From NCBI GenBank assembly GCA_002104895.1, contig MCFG01000010.1, positions 275,001 through 339,000 on the forward strand: DNA of 64,000 nt, read 5' to 3'. The notes under the pieces were generated by a model. It was not told where the DNA came from, ran no database searches, and saw only the letters and a program-made list of their open reading frames with translations. Below are positions 1-14,650 of the stretch, piece by piece. The first letter of the stretch is position 1, and every line of letters begins with the position of its first letter. This stretch comes from Anaeromyces robustus (lineage: Eukaryota > Neocallimastigomycota > Neocallimastigomycetes > Neocallimastigales > Neocallimastigaceae). Position numbers and translations under genes: made by a program.

Positions 1-360
1 AACTTAATAATTCTGTACTTAATAAGTCTGGTTTAATTTCTAGTACTGGCTTAAAGTTTATTTGTTTTTGTACTTTTAATGCTGTATTATGATCAAATGT
101 AAAACATTTTAAATGTAATAATAATACATCTGGTAAACTTTCAATAACATTTTGTTTTGTAGCATTAACCTTTTTACCATCAACTATATAATCTGGAACT
201 TGTTCTGGTATAGTCAAATTTCTTAAAGCATCTTCTATATCATTAACATCATCAGGCTTTATTAAAATTTATATATATAATAATGTTAATATTAAATAAG
301 AATTAATTAAAATTATTAATAATATATAATTTATTTATTTAAATAATAATAATAATAATA

Positions 361-402
<42 letters not shown>

Positions 403-426
403 GTAATAGTAATAATAATAATAATA

Positions 427-480
<54 letters not shown>

Positions 481-498
481 GTAATAATAATAATAATA

Positions 499-552
<54 letters not shown>

Positions 553-3488
553 GTAATAATAATAATAATATATAACAAAAATTAATTATTTAATATAATT
601 ACAGTAATATCTAATTGTAAAGATAAAAATGGTTCAACTGTAGCAGAATCTTTACTTGATGGACGTCTTAAAATTGATTTTATTTTTCCTCCAAAAATTC
701 TATTAATTGGAGATTCTCTAACTTCAGCTTCTCTTTTTGTAGCATATTTATTTTTTGGGCCGGTAACTACGTTCCAACCATCATTATCAGATTTTTTATT
801 TGTGTTTGAATTAGAATATTCTAAAATAATTTACATATATATGTATATATATATATATATATTAATATTAAATATAATAATATTTTAATAGTTAAATATT
901 TATATAACATACTTAAAATAAATTCATCATGAATTCCATTTAATAAAAATCCTAAATATTCTTCAGCATCTTCTTGTCTTCCATTTAATGAATTTGTTGA
1001 ATTGAATTTTCTTAAAGTACTATATACATATTCTGGAAGGAAAGATTCACCATAATCTTTTATATATAATAAATATATATCAATAAATAATTATAAAAGT
1101 TTTGATTAATATTTGTAATATAAATTATTATTTAACAATAAAAATATAATATATATATTTAATTATTTACTTTCAACATCTAAATCCTTCTTTTTAACAA
1201 CTTTAAAAGCATCAATAAACATAATCCTTTTATATATTAATATAATAAATAAATTTTTTAGTAATTAATGTTATATATATATATATATATATATAAAATA
1301 ATTCTATCAATATAAAAATAATAAAAATTATTAATTTATGTTTACATTGATTCGATAATAGATGGTTGTTTGTCGTTCATTGAATGAATAGTTTCTTTTT
1401 TAAGAGATTGAATAAAGTTATAGAATGGTGGACAATATAATAAAGGTTGTAAAATAGCATTCATGAAACACATATTTCCATTATTAATTAAACCACGAGG
1501 TTGGATTGGAACTGGTTCAAAAGAAATTTTAATTTTATCATTTACTATTATATATAACAAGAATATAATAAAAATTTATAAATCAAAAAAAAATTAATTA
1601 AATATAAATAATAAATAATAAATAATAATAATGTATATAATAAAAAATGTGAATAATAAAAATATTTAATAATATTATATATTATAATTATATTATTATA
1701 TAAAAGCAAAAGATTAAATAAAACAAAAATAAAATAATAATAAAAAAATTAAAATAAAATAAAATAAAAAATAAAAAATAAAAAATAAAAAATAAAAAAT
1801 AAAAAATAAAAAATAAATAATAAAAAAATAAAAAATAAAAAATAAATATATTATTATATATATATAATAAAAATAGTAATAATGGGAATTATAAATTTAT
1901 AATTACAATCAACAGGTTCATTTGGATTATTTTGATTCTTTTGATTGACTTTTGTTACAATAGTTTTACTAACTTTACTAGCTTTAATTCTTGCATTATT
2001 TGATTTAGTATCTTCTGAACTAAAAAGAGATGCCCATGATTTAGGTTTAGCCGGAACTGCTGGTTCTTCTTTTTTAACTTCTTTTTCTTCCTTCTTTTCT
2101 TCTTTCTTTTCAAGTTCTGTAGAATTATTTGCAACATCTTCAATTTCTGTTTTCACATCTTTTTCATTTATTTCATTATTTTCATTTACTTCTTTAATTG
2201 ATTCAGTTTCTTTATTTATGTCATTTACTTTATTTTCCTTATTACTACTTTTACCTGTATTCTTCTTTTTATCATTAATTTTTTTCTTATTAGTTGTTGT
2301 ATTATTTTCTTCTTTATTAACATTATTATTTTTAACAGAATCTTTATTTTCTTTATTCTTTTTTTGTTGATCATTAGATTTTACTTTTTTATTTTCATTA
2401 TTTCCTTTATTCTTTACATTATTTTCATTTGTTTTTGATGGTTGTTCATTGACAACATTTTTTTCCTTATTATTCTTCTTTTTTTGTTGTGATTGTGGTT
2501 GTTCTGATGGTTGTGATTTTTTTGATCCTTGTGGTTTTTGTGATTCTTGTGATTCTTGTGGTTGTAATTGTGATTCTTCTTTTTGATCTTTAGTTTTTAT
2601 ATTTTCTTGTTGACTTTCACTTTCTTCCTTAACTAATTGAGTCCTATTTTCATTTTGAATATTTTCATTAATTTCTTGATTCATTTCTGGATTATCGGTT
2701 AAATCTTCATTTGATGCTTCAATATCAATTACTACATCTTGATTTTCTTTATTTTCTTTATGATTATTATTTTGTTCTCCATTAACATAAAATTCATTCA
2801 TTGGCATCATATTTTTTGGTTCATTCATTTTTCCCCCTGGTATATTTGGTATTATTGTAGCTGATGGCATAGAAATTGGATAAAATGAAACAGGTGGTAC
2901 ACGTCCATTTGGTTGTGAATTGTCTAATTCATAACTATTTATATTACCTGGAATCATACCATCTTGAGATGGATATGTACCATAAGAATAATTTCTCATT
3001 CTCATTGGATAATACATTTCAGGAGTTTGAGCATAAGGAACAAACTGTGGAAATTGAAAATTAATATAATCATAATAGAGTGGTTGAAATACAACTGGAG
3101 CTGTGTTATGATTAATATAATTATTATTGCCATTGTTGTTATTGTTGTTGTTGTTATTGTTGTTGTTTGGTTTTTCTTTATTTTTTGGAATAAAATCTCT
3201 AGCATATGGATTTAATCCTTTATTTTTTATATTATTTATTATATCATCTTTAACTATATATAATATATTTATTAATAGTATAAATTTAAATTAACATTTA
3301 AATATTATATAAGTAATAGTTACATTTATTATTAATTATATAATAAATCTAATTATATCTATTTATATTGATATATATATATACCTTTTTCCTTCTCTAA
3401 TCTTCCTTTATTTTTTGGTAAAATTAATTGCTTTTTAATACTAACATCTTTAGGTTTATAAATCCATTCATTCTAAGCATATAATAAA

Positions 3489-3522
<34 letters not shown>

Positions 3523-3896
3523 TAGTATTATTATTATTATCACATAAGTTTTATCTTCTATAATTTTTACTTTTTTTTTTTTAATGTTTTATTTTTATTT
3601 CTTAATTATTTATTATTTTTTAATTATTTATTTTAAATATTATTAAATATATTATACCTCCTTTGGATCTTTCTCATAACCCCCATTTATCATAATTTTA
3701 TTAATATCTTCTCGAGTGAAATCCCCAAAATTGAGTGAATTACAGTCACAATTTGATTCCTTTATTTAAAATAAAAAAATTAATTTTATTTACAATAAGA
3801 ATTATGGTAAAAAAATTTTTGTCGTTTCTATTTTATTTATAAATTAAAAATGAAATAAAAAAAAATAAATATTTAAAATATTACCTTCTCAGTCAT
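1..3896 (-). CDS. USP10/UBP3: USP10/Ubp3-type ubiquitin C-terminal hydrolase (partial, C-terminus outside window)
   Basis: Cysteine deubiquitinase of peptidase family C19, the USP10/Ubp3 branch, which works with a G3BP/Bre5 partner on stress-granule, ribosome and trafficking substrates. Exons, in minus-strand order: 3896-3885 (12 nt, M-T-E-K), 3759-3658, 3472-3385, 3253-1907, 1544-1346, 1226-1171, 1056-913, 820-603, 256-1. All junctions keep frame and give about 807 residues before the window edge. Seen: an FGDF motif at residues 15-18 (LNFGDFTRE), a PAM2-like motif near 80-90 (GLNPYARDFIP), a long Lys/Asn/Glu/Gln-rich linker, then KSWASLF just before the catalytic domain, as in USP10. The Cys box is PRGLINNGNMCFMNAILQ. 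GRQEDAEEYLGFLLNG, SPINRIFGGKIKSILRR, EPFLSLQLDIT and LPDVLLLHLKCF follow in the family order. The His box should lie beyond base 1. The intron at 257-602 is mostly an (ATT)n repeat and the one at 1545-1906 holds (AAAAT)n/(AAAAAT)n. Family assignment is strong; substrates are unknown. Confidence 0.93.
343..573. repeat. (AAT)n trinucleotide repeat inside a USP10 intron
   Basis: Near-pure AAT repeat with occasional AGT units, fully inside the intron 257-602. It is the same sequence type that encodes Asn runs in the exons nearby, but here it is non-coding. It creates a spurious poly-Ile reading frame on the minus strand. Confidence 0.9.
1741..1848. repeat. (AAAAT)n to (AAAAAT)n repeat in a USP10 intron
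   Basis: Short-period A/T repeat that drifts from a 5-base to a 6-base unit, inside intron 1545-1906. Confidence 0.8.
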
Positions 3897-5395
3897 TCTT
3901 AATTATTTTTATCTAATTAAATTTAATAATAAATATATTTTTAAATATTACATTTATAAGTATTATTATATTATTATAATAAATTCATATATTTTTAAAT
4001 AGTACATTTAAAAACATTATTATATAATATAAATACATATATTTTTATATAAATTTATGAATTATACCTACTAACTTTCATTGAACAATAAATTCATCTA
4101 AAAATATTGTATTATTTATTATTTCTAATACTTGTAATATTCTCTTCAGAATATTATATTCTATATATATATATGTTTTTGAATGATATAATAGATCTCA
4201 AATTTTTCTTTTCTATGATTATTATTATTTTTTATTTAATAAATTAATATGTACTTTTTTATTCAAAATCGTTTAATTTTTTTTTTCCTATTATTTATGT
4301 ATTATTATTTTATTTCTATTGATATTAATATATATTATTTTATAAACTGAATATATTATTTAATATTATTTCTATCAAATATTCTTAAAAAAAAAATGGT
4401 ATATTGGTATTTAATATTTGATATTATAATAAATTATGAAATTTTGTTAATTAAAAATGTTTTTTTTTTTATTAAATTAAGTATAAACAATGCTAAGATT
4501 TATTTACAGATTATTAAATAATAAAATATTAATATATAATATATATAAAGTATTATAAAAAAAAAACATTTAAAAGTATAATATATAAATGTATATATAT
4601 ATATTATAAATAGTTTAAAAAAAAGTAAAAAAAAAAATATTGTCAATTAGTTTACTGTTTCTAAATAATATTATAAAAAAATAAAATATTGTATAATATT
4701 TTAAAATTATTTCATAAATAGTAATTCATTTTTAATAGATTATTTTAAAATTCAATTTTTACAATATATATACAATTAATGGATTGATTTACTTTATAAT
4801 AATTTTTCTCATTAGTAAAAATTATTATATATTTATTATTTTAAAATACAATTTTTTTTCTTTTTTTTTAAAAAAAAAAAAAAGATTATTCTTTAATTAT
4901 GGATAATGTATTCTATTTATAAAATATGGTATAATAAAAAAAAAATACATACCTAATTAAGTTGATTATTAATTTAAAAATTTAAATATTATTTTTTTAT
5001 ATATTTTTTTTTCGTTGTTGTATATTATTTATTATTTTTCTATCTTTTTTTTAAAATTATATGAATTACTATATTATCCTCCTGTATTATATTTTATTCC
5101 TTGTACTTATTATATTTTTCTTTTTTATATGTTCTATAATCAAAAATAGAATTTTTTTTTTTTTTTTGTTCAGTCAATATTGTAAATCTTTTATTTTATT
5201 CTGAATATAAATAAATTATAAATACTAAATTTTATTGTTTTAAATATTTAATTATAATTAAAATAAATATATAAATAAGAATCTATTAAATATCTAATTT
5301 TAAAAAATTTCAAATCAACTTAATAAATTATAAACTGAAAAAAAAAATTGTAAAAAAAAAAAAAAATAAACATTATATTATAATTAATATAAATA

Positions 5396-5426
<31 letters not shown>

Positions 5427-6188
5427 CAATTCTTTTTTTTTTTTTTTTTTTTTTTTTTTCATAATATAAAAACTATTAAAATATTTTAGTTTATATTTTT
5501 ATTTTATATAATAATAAATTATAAATAAATTATAATCAATAATTTATTTATAATATTTTATAATATTTATAATATTTATAATTATTTAATAATATTTTAT
5601 ATTAAAAAATAAAATACAATTTTTTTTTTTTTTAATATTTAATATTTAATATTTAACATTTAATATTTAATATTTTTAATAATTAAAATCTATCTATACG
5701 ATTCTATTATTAATTATTAATTATTATGGTTTATTAATAAATAAATAATAAATAATAAATAATAATACTAAATAATAATATTAAAAAAAAAAAATTTTTT
5801 TTTCATAATATATAATAATATAATAATATATAATATATGATACAACACATTTTTTTATTTGTTATTGAAAAAAATTAAAATAATTAAATAATATAATATA
5901 ATACATTATTTATATATAAAATAATTGATTCAAATATATTAATAATATAAAAGTTGTTAATATAACATGGATATTAATTTATAACTAATAATCATTGATA
6001 TGATCTTATAAAGACTCTTTTTTATTAAATATTAAACATTCATCATTTATCATTGATCATTTATTATATCCGGTGTTAATGTTTTATAATTAATATTTTA
6101 TAGTTAATTTTTATTATTAGTAAAAGTATAGTTGTATAGTTAGAGCAATAATTATAGATAATCTTATACTTATTTTATTCAAACTATT

Positions 6189-6342
<154 letters not shown>

Positions 6343-6492
6343 ATTTAACAAAAATATTAAAATTTTTGTATATTCCACCAATCATTGTATGTATGATCTA
6401 TAAAAACATTAAGTGATTAACACAATAATTAATTTTTAATAATTTTGTGATATAATGAAATAAAGAAAATAATAAAAAAATATTTTTTATTA

Positions 6493-6493
<1 letters not shown>

Positions 6494-6537
<44 letters not shown>

Positions 6538-6544
6538 TATTTTA

Positions 6545-6613
<69 letters not shown>

Positions 6614-6620
6614 GATTATG

Positions 6621-6653
<33 letters not shown>

Positions 6654-6655
6654 TA
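6494..6655. repeat. (ATT)n trinucleotide array, intergenic
   Basis: ATT repeat interrupted by a few TTTAT and GATT variants. Non-coding counterpart of the Asn-coding tracts elsewhere in the window. Confidence 0.9.
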
Positions 6656-7215
6656 GCGTTATATCAATAAAATTATAAAATAATGAAAAATATAAATATA
6701 CACAAATATTTTTTCTAAGATTATATTTTTTAATATAAAATATTTAATAATATTTTATATTAAAAAATATTATTAAATATAAAAAATATAATCTTTTTTA
6801 TTTTATTATAATCTTATTTATTACCAAATTAAATGAATAATTAAAAAATTTTTAATTATTGTTTAATATTATTTTGTGGATTATTTATATATATATATTA
6901 AAATAAAATAAAAAATAATAATAAATAAAATTAATGTTCTACTTTAAAAGATCAATTTAAGTAATTAAATAATTAAATAGTAATTGAAACAATTTTAACA
7001 ATTAACTTTATTTTAAAAAAATATATATATAATAATTATTTAGTTATAGAAAGTAATTAAAAAGTAATATTTGATAAATAATTAATTATTTTAAATACGA
7101 TAATGATCTTTAATCTTAGAATATAGAAAAAAGAATTAAAAAAAAAAATTGAAAAAAGGTTTTGATATTTTTATATATTGATACCCCACTTTGTATATTG
7201 GTGAATGTAAAATTA

Positions 7216-7246
<31 letters not shown>

Positions 7247-7265
7247 TAAAATAGTCATACTTTAT

Positions 7266-7393
7266 TAAAAAAAAAAAAAAAAAAAGAAAGAAAGAAAGAA
7301 AGAAAGAAAAAAGAAAATAATAAAATAATAAAATAGGGAAAAAGGAAAATGAAAAATGAAAAATGAAAAATGAAAAATGAAAAATGAAAAATA
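7266..7393. repeat. Purine tract: poly(A), (GAAA)n, then a GAAAAAT 7-mer repeat
   Basis: A run of A is followed by about six GAAA units (near 7285-7308), then about seven copies of GAAAAAT (near 7347-7393). The plus strand is almost free of pyrimidines here, so there is strong strand asymmetry. Confidence 0.85.
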
Positions 7394-8074
7394 AAGAAAT
7401 TGAATCAATTTTAACTAAATTGCTAAAAAATTATTTATTATGAAAAAAAGATAATAAAGAAGTAAATAAAATAAACAGTAGAAAATGTTAGTAACACTAT
7501 ATACACTATTAGTAGAGAATAAAATAATTTCAATTTTATATTCATTATTTTTTTATATGAATTTGATTATATTTTTTTTTTTATTTTTTTATTTGTATTA
7601 TTATTATAATTAAATTGTTATTATGAGCTTATAATTACATGAATGAAAATATATCTATTATAAAAATAAAAATAAAAATAAAAATATAAATAAAAGAAAT
7701 TAATTAAATTGAATTATTTAAAATAAAAAGAAAAAAATAAATGTTATATAAAGTTGGGAAAAAATATGAATATGAATAGGTAATCCTTTGTTATTTTAAT
7801 TATAAAATAAAAATTTAAAAGTAGAAAAGAAAATATTATTTTTATAATTTTTATAATTATTATTATTAAAAATATTAAAAAATATTTATATTTAAAACTA
7901 TTATAAAAAAAAAACTTTGAAGAATAAATAAAATAAAAATATAAATATTTAATAATAAAAAATAAATAATTAGATAATATAAATTAAAAATGGGGAAAAA
8001 AAAAAAAAAAGTAAAAAACTTTTTTTTTTTCTTTTGTTAATTGTTATTATTTATTAACTGATTAAATTTATTTT

Positions 8075-9554
8075 TTATTCTTTAAAATCGATAAATTTTT
8101 GTAATTTTTGTAAATATTTATTAGAGAAGGAGAAGTTGTCCAATGAGTCATAAAATTTTATAACGATTTGATATATAGTACTTTGTAATGCTATTTAAAT
8201 ATAATATATATATATATATATATAAAATAAGAAAATGAAAAAAAAAATTATATACATATTTATATATTAATATATAAATGATTAGTTATATATAATATTT
8301 GTTTAAATAATATAATGTAACATGATATAATATAATATGATATAATATAATATAATATTTATTAATGGTATTCTTTATTTAACTTACTTGATATAATAAT
8401 GTCAAGTTTAGCTGGCATATTCTTATTATAATTTATAATTTCATCTACTGATAAAGCAACTGGTGGGTTCTTTATAAATGTTTCAGCATCTAAAAGACAT
8501 TGAAGAAGACATTCTAAAATTTGTTGAATATCTCTTTGAATAATACCATATTTATCCTCAGTTAAAGAAGCAACAACAAGATTACCTAAAACTATATTAT
8601 AATTATATTTATATAATTATATTAGATTTATATATAATATAATAATTTATTTATTTTTTAATCTTTTTTTTTTTTTTAATTTTTTAATCTTATTCTTATA
8701 TATATATATAATTTAAATATTTAAAATAACATTTAAAGAAAAAAAAAAAAATTCTTTTTTTTTTTTTTTATATTACTTTGAATAGCCAAAATTTCTAAAG
8801 TAATATCATTCAATATAATATCAAGTTGCCTTTCAAAGGAATTAGTTAAAAGTATTCTTCCTAATTTAAATCTTAATAAGAAAGATTTTATTTTTGCACA
8901 TAAAGTACTGAAATATTTTATTTCTGTTTCAATAGGTTGTACAGGTTGTAATGATTGAGTTTGCTTTTTAATTGCTTCATTTTTATTTGATGCCATAATA
9001 GAAGAAAAAGTATTACTACTATTTCTATTACGTAATAATTCATTTCCTAACAAAACATTTGGTACTTCTACAGTATGACCAGTAGCTTGTAATATATTAT
9101 TATTAGTTGGTTTTGTCATATGATGATTTTCTGGTAGTGGTGAAAGGAATTCAATAATTTCTTTAAGAATACTTTTCTTAACTTTTGGTGTATCTTTCTT
9201 TATTTGAGGAGCGCTTTTTTCTTTTTTTTCTAATTTTATATAATTATTATTAATATATTTATATTTATATTTTTATTTGTATTTGAGATTTCGTTAGAAA
9301 TAATAGATAATAAGAATAAAGAATAAATAATAATAATCAATTTAAATATTAACAATCAATAAATAATTAAATAAATAAAATACCATTTTCTTTCATATGC
9401 TTTGTTAATTTTTCAGAAAGTTCTTTAATTTTTTTTATACATTCATTTGACATAACACTCCATGCATTAGGTTTGGAATCAATATCATTAATAAATAATT
9501 CTCTATATGGTTTATTATATTTAACAATTCTAAATAATTCTAAAAAGGCGTAAT

Positions 9555-9590
<36 letters not shown>

Positions 9591-11570
9591 GTTAATATAA
9601 CCAATATTTAATATTTTAAAAGAAAAAATTTTAAAAAAAATATTAATTAAATATATTTATTTATAATTACTATATATTATAAATTATACATACCTTAATC
9701 AAAGGTGATTTTTCTTCACAAAGTCCAGAAATTAAACATCTAGCAGGATTACAATCGTCAAGACTAATATATATTGGCTATGAAAATGAAGTAAAATAAA
9801 TATTTTTATTATTATTATTATTATTTAGTATTATTATTATGATTATGATTATGATTATGATTTTTTCTATTTATTCATTAGCTTATTTATTTTTTATTAA
9901 TTAATATATTTACCTGTGTAAGTAAAACTTGGAAAATATAATTATTTAATTCTAATAACATATATGCAAGAGCTGCTCCAAGGAATAAATGAATAAAGAA
10001 TCGAAATTGGAAAAGATCTATTCTTCCTAATGATCTATTAATTAATCTTTATATAATAAATAATAAAAAATAATAAATAAAAAAAAATTTTTTTTCCAAA
10101 CTTCATTAATTAATTTCATAAATATAAATTAAAAACTTTATCTTACTTTACTATTAATCCAAAGAATTTGTTAATACAATTATAAATTCTATCACCAGTA
10201 ATATAATAAAATAAAATTGTTCCTATTGTGGTATTAAATGAATATTTTATTCCATTTTTGAAAATAATTGGAAGTTTACTTTTTAAAGCAAAGAAACAAG
10301 TTCTCTGAAGTTCAGAAATAGAAATAAAAAATATAATTAATTATAATTATTAATATTTATAGAAAAATAAAAACATTCATTTAATATATGTAAAATTTAA
10401 TAATTTTAAAAAAAAAAAAAATAAAATGCAATGAATGATAATAATAATTATAATAATATATAAATAAAATACCTCAATAACTGGGAATTTAAGTGTATTT
10501 AATGATTTTAAAGTTTGTTTAATTCCATAATAAAATCCATTTATAATACCAAAAAGAATGACAAAAAAGAATGTTTCATTAACTTGTGGTGTACTGAATG
10601 GACTTTATTATTAAATATTTAAATTTAAAAAAAAATTTTTTTTTAATTTATTAATATATATTTATTATATCAATAATTTTAAATACAATATAAATATAAC
10701 ATGTATATATTTTATATTAATAAATACCCCTCTGGATAAACAAATGGACTATTAACTAACTTGTTATTTTTGACTTTCAAGTAACAAAATACTGTTACTA
10801 AACAAGATAAAATATATAATAATAAAAAAACGATTTTTTCCCTTGAAAAAATGCTTAAAATTTGTAACAATAAATTAGGTTTAATATCTTGTTTAACTGT
10901 TTATACATATATTGATATATTAAAACAAAAAAATTAAATAATTAATAAAATAAATTATAAAAACAAAAAAAAAATAAAAATAAAAATAAATCTTTATATA
11001 AATTAAATAGTATAAATAATATAATGTAAAAAAAATTTTTTTTTACCATTTTTATATTTAAATTTCAAACTAAGAAGAACAAATAATGGAATGTTAATTA
11101 TAAGTGATGTAAAAATTCCTTTGATGCTGAAAAAACTTTTAATAAAAGCTAACATAATTAAATAATATAATTGTGATGATGTAATGATTTATTATTAATA
11201 GTGATGACGTAATAAATTGTTATTAATAAAGTTATAGATTATTTGAAAATAAAAAAATAATACATAATTTTTAAATAATTTAAAAATAATTATAATAATA
11301 ATATTAGATTAATAATAATAATAATATAGAAATGAAATATTTAACAAAAATAAATAAATATATAGGTAAATGAAAAAGAAAATTACAGCCAAGATGAAAT
11401 ATAGATCCAATCGAATTAACTAATTGAAATATTACTATAACTGATATTGTTTGAATAACTGCTGCTTTAATGAATAATTTATTGAAAATTGTTGAATATA
11501 TTTTACTATATGAAGCGAAATTTTGACGTAAGGATGCTAAATCCTTTTGATAACTAAATGGATATGGCAT
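8075..11570 (-). CDS. NDC1: NDC1, transmembrane nucleoporin of the nuclear pore (and spindle-pole anchoring)
   Basis: Integral nuclear-envelope protein that anchors nuclear pore complexes; in fungi it also helps insert the spindle pole body. Exons: 11570-11387, 11148-11047, 10896-10728, 10602-10473, 10304-10147, 10046-9914, 9777-9694, 9555-9384, 9229-8777, 8591-8388, 8190-8075. Total 1905 nt, 634 residues, close to yeast and human NDC1. Seen: hydrophobic N-terminal segments, then KFPVIERTCFFALKSKLP, matching the FPIIQ...RFRRSLL region of NDC1. Next come DLFQFRFFIHLFLG and SPLIKYYAFLELFRI, then PNAWSVMSNECIKKIKELSE, equivalent to the HNW..I..EC segment. The C-terminus has LVVASLTEDKYGIIQ and ends QKLQKFIDFKE, like the human end RLQQFLEFKE. 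For exon 1 I chose the GTAATT donor at 11386 because it alone restores frame into exon 2. The start is the ATG giving MPYPFSYQKD. A T-rich run (A-rich on the coding strand) lies just upstream of the ATG. Confidence 0.9.
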
Positions 11571-12781
<1,211 letters not shown>

Positions 12782-13081
12782 TTATTCATTTATTGAGGTA
12801 TTCACAATTTCATCATCCATAGAATTCCTTTTTCTTCTTTCATTTTCTTTCTTTAATTTTGTAAATATATCTTTTAATTCTTTTATAATATCAGGATTTA
12901 TGAACAAATCCTCACGTCTACTTATTATAACATAATCTCTTCTAAATGAGTAGTTATCATATCTTATGATTTTCAATGTATATTCAATTAATTGTGTATC
13001 AGTAAAAGAAGATCTTAATAATGAAGAAATAAAAATTTCGTCAAGTACATGTTGTTTGCAATACTTATCGATTGACCTTTC
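12782..13081 (-). pseudogene. Orphan last exon or decayed gene fragment, unknown protein
   Basis: A 99-codon open stretch on the minus strand, from a TTTTAG acceptor-like site at 13082-13087 to a TAA at 12782. The composition is complex (SIDKYCKQHVLDEIFISSLL..., then a charged tail with FTKLKKENERRKR) and unlike the low-complexity frames around it. No ATG lies at its beginning, so it is either the last exon of a gene or the remnant of one. Upstream on the same strand (about 13090-13420) short stretches such as ENTNKKCYINYLNCLINFMG and RDVIGNYIEKQMVLGK look protein-like but are split between frames, which favours decay. I do not recognise the family. Confidence 0.4.
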
Positions 13082-13798
13082 CTAAAACCATTTGTTTTTC
13101 TATATAATTTCCTATAACATCTCTATATCTAAAACACTTATTAAGAACTTTTTTTTTTTTTTTTTTTTTTTTGAATCTTCTAATATTATAATAATTATTT
13201 TAAAACTAACTATTGAAAAAATTTTATAATTGGTACCATCATTTATTGTATGGTTTCACATGAGTTACTTATAATAGGAAAATATGAACTTTTGTAACAT
13301 TTTTCTAATAAACTCTAATTCCATAAAATGTTCCACAGATTATCCCATAAAGTTTATCAAGCAATTTAAATAGTTTATATAACATTTCTTATTTGTGTTC
13401 TCTTCCTCGAAATTGAAAATACAAAAATTATTCTAATTATTATTGATTTATATATAATTAACATAATTATGATTTATCTAAATACATATATAAATTATTC
13501 TATATATTCTAAAAAAATTATATAATAAAGTTATTACTATAAAATTATCTTTAATTTATCCATCATTACCTTTCCAAAAATATAATTACTTTTACAAACA
13601 AAAATTTGTATGACATTATTTCACAAATCTTAACTTTTCTTTTAATATTTCTATACTTTATTATAAAACTTTATAAAAATACTTATATGTTATTATATAT
13701 ATGATTTTTCAAAAGTTTTACAAAAAATTATATATAATATTATATATAATAATATTACTTATTAAAAATGCATATATATTATTTGTTTTTATACTTTA
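13082..13798. other. Spacer with possible decayed coding remnants
   Basis: AT-rich. The part from 13200 to 13440 is less simple than the surroundings and may belong to the broken gene at 12782-13081. The rest holds nothing recognisable. Confidence 0.4.
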
Positions 13799-14650
13799 TT
13801 TTTTTTTTTTTTTTTAGACTAAAGGAAGAGAATACACTTTTATATTTTTATTTATCGTAATTATTTATGAATACATTTAGATTTATACATTTAAAAATAT
13901 AGATTAAAAAAAAAAATTAAAGAAAATCCTATCTAAATATAATCTATAATAAATATAATAAATTTCTGAAATTATAATAATAATAATATCAGTAAGTGAT
14001 GCTATTCAAATTTCACTTCTCTCTAAATGGTAAAATATTATAAAATAAAGAAGTAACATCACATCTGAATTAAAGATAGTACAATGTCCACTAAACTTTC
14101 CATTGGGTATACATTATTTTTTCATACAAAAAAAAAAAAAAGATTCTAAATGCTCAGTAGCTAAAATAATATCGTAATTGGAAATACTATTATTATATCT
14201 TATCGATTCGACGTCTACGCTCTTAGTCTTGGAAGGGGTGAATTTGCACTGTTCAAATAAAACTCTAAAAAACTGTATATTACTTTTACCGTTTTTTATT
14301 AAAAATCAACCAACCCCACAAGGTATGGAACAAGAAATTCCTTTGAACTTTTGTAAAGATGTTCAATTAAATGCTTCCGTTCCCCTTTATCGAAGTGCAG
14401 CTCTTCCAGAACTGAAGTTCTACCAAGAAGGAATAGATATATTTTATGGTTGATATATTTTTCATACTCTAAGATTGAAGTGTTATTATTATATAAAGAA
14501 TGTCTCTTTATTTTTGCCTGCAAAAGTAATGAAGAGGTCATTGATGAAATTTAGTGAATTCCATCTAATTAGAGAGATAAAAGGATAATCAAAAATCTAG
14601 TGTTTAAATGATTGTTCACCTTGTTGACAACAAAAGCAATAAGAAGTTTT
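13799..14650 (-). mobile_element. 5'-truncated LINE copy A (3' end with poly(A) tail)
   Basis: The minus-strand 3' end reads CTTTAGTCT followed by a run of about 17 A (plus-strand T run 13799-13815). The body matches copy B in the stretches around 14030-14110 and 14360-14645, by eye roughly 85% identical. It covers the 3' UTR and the C-terminal part of the open reading frame, including a decayed version of the CCHC region near 14600-14640. It ends abruptly near 14650, as expected for incomplete target-primed reverse transcription. It has lost coding capacity. No target-site duplication was found by eye. Confidence 0.75.

Noticed and set aside
339-578. Minus-strand poly-Ile/Thr reading frame
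   Set aside because: It is the (AAT)n repeat inside a USP10 intron; no protein composition beyond the repeat.
1945-2370. Plus-strand 141-codon frame rich in Leu/Phe/Ser
   Set aside because: Antisense of the USP10 low-complexity linker.
11044-11155. Starting NDC1 at the ATG at 11155 (MLAFIKSFF)
   Set aside because: The upstream exon 11570-11387 supplies the expected N-terminal membrane segments and joins in frame through GTAATT...TTAG, matching family length.
14178-14453. Plus-strand 91-codon frame
   Set aside because: Lies on the opposite strand of LINE copy A; the homology with copy B and the RT motifs are on the minus strand.
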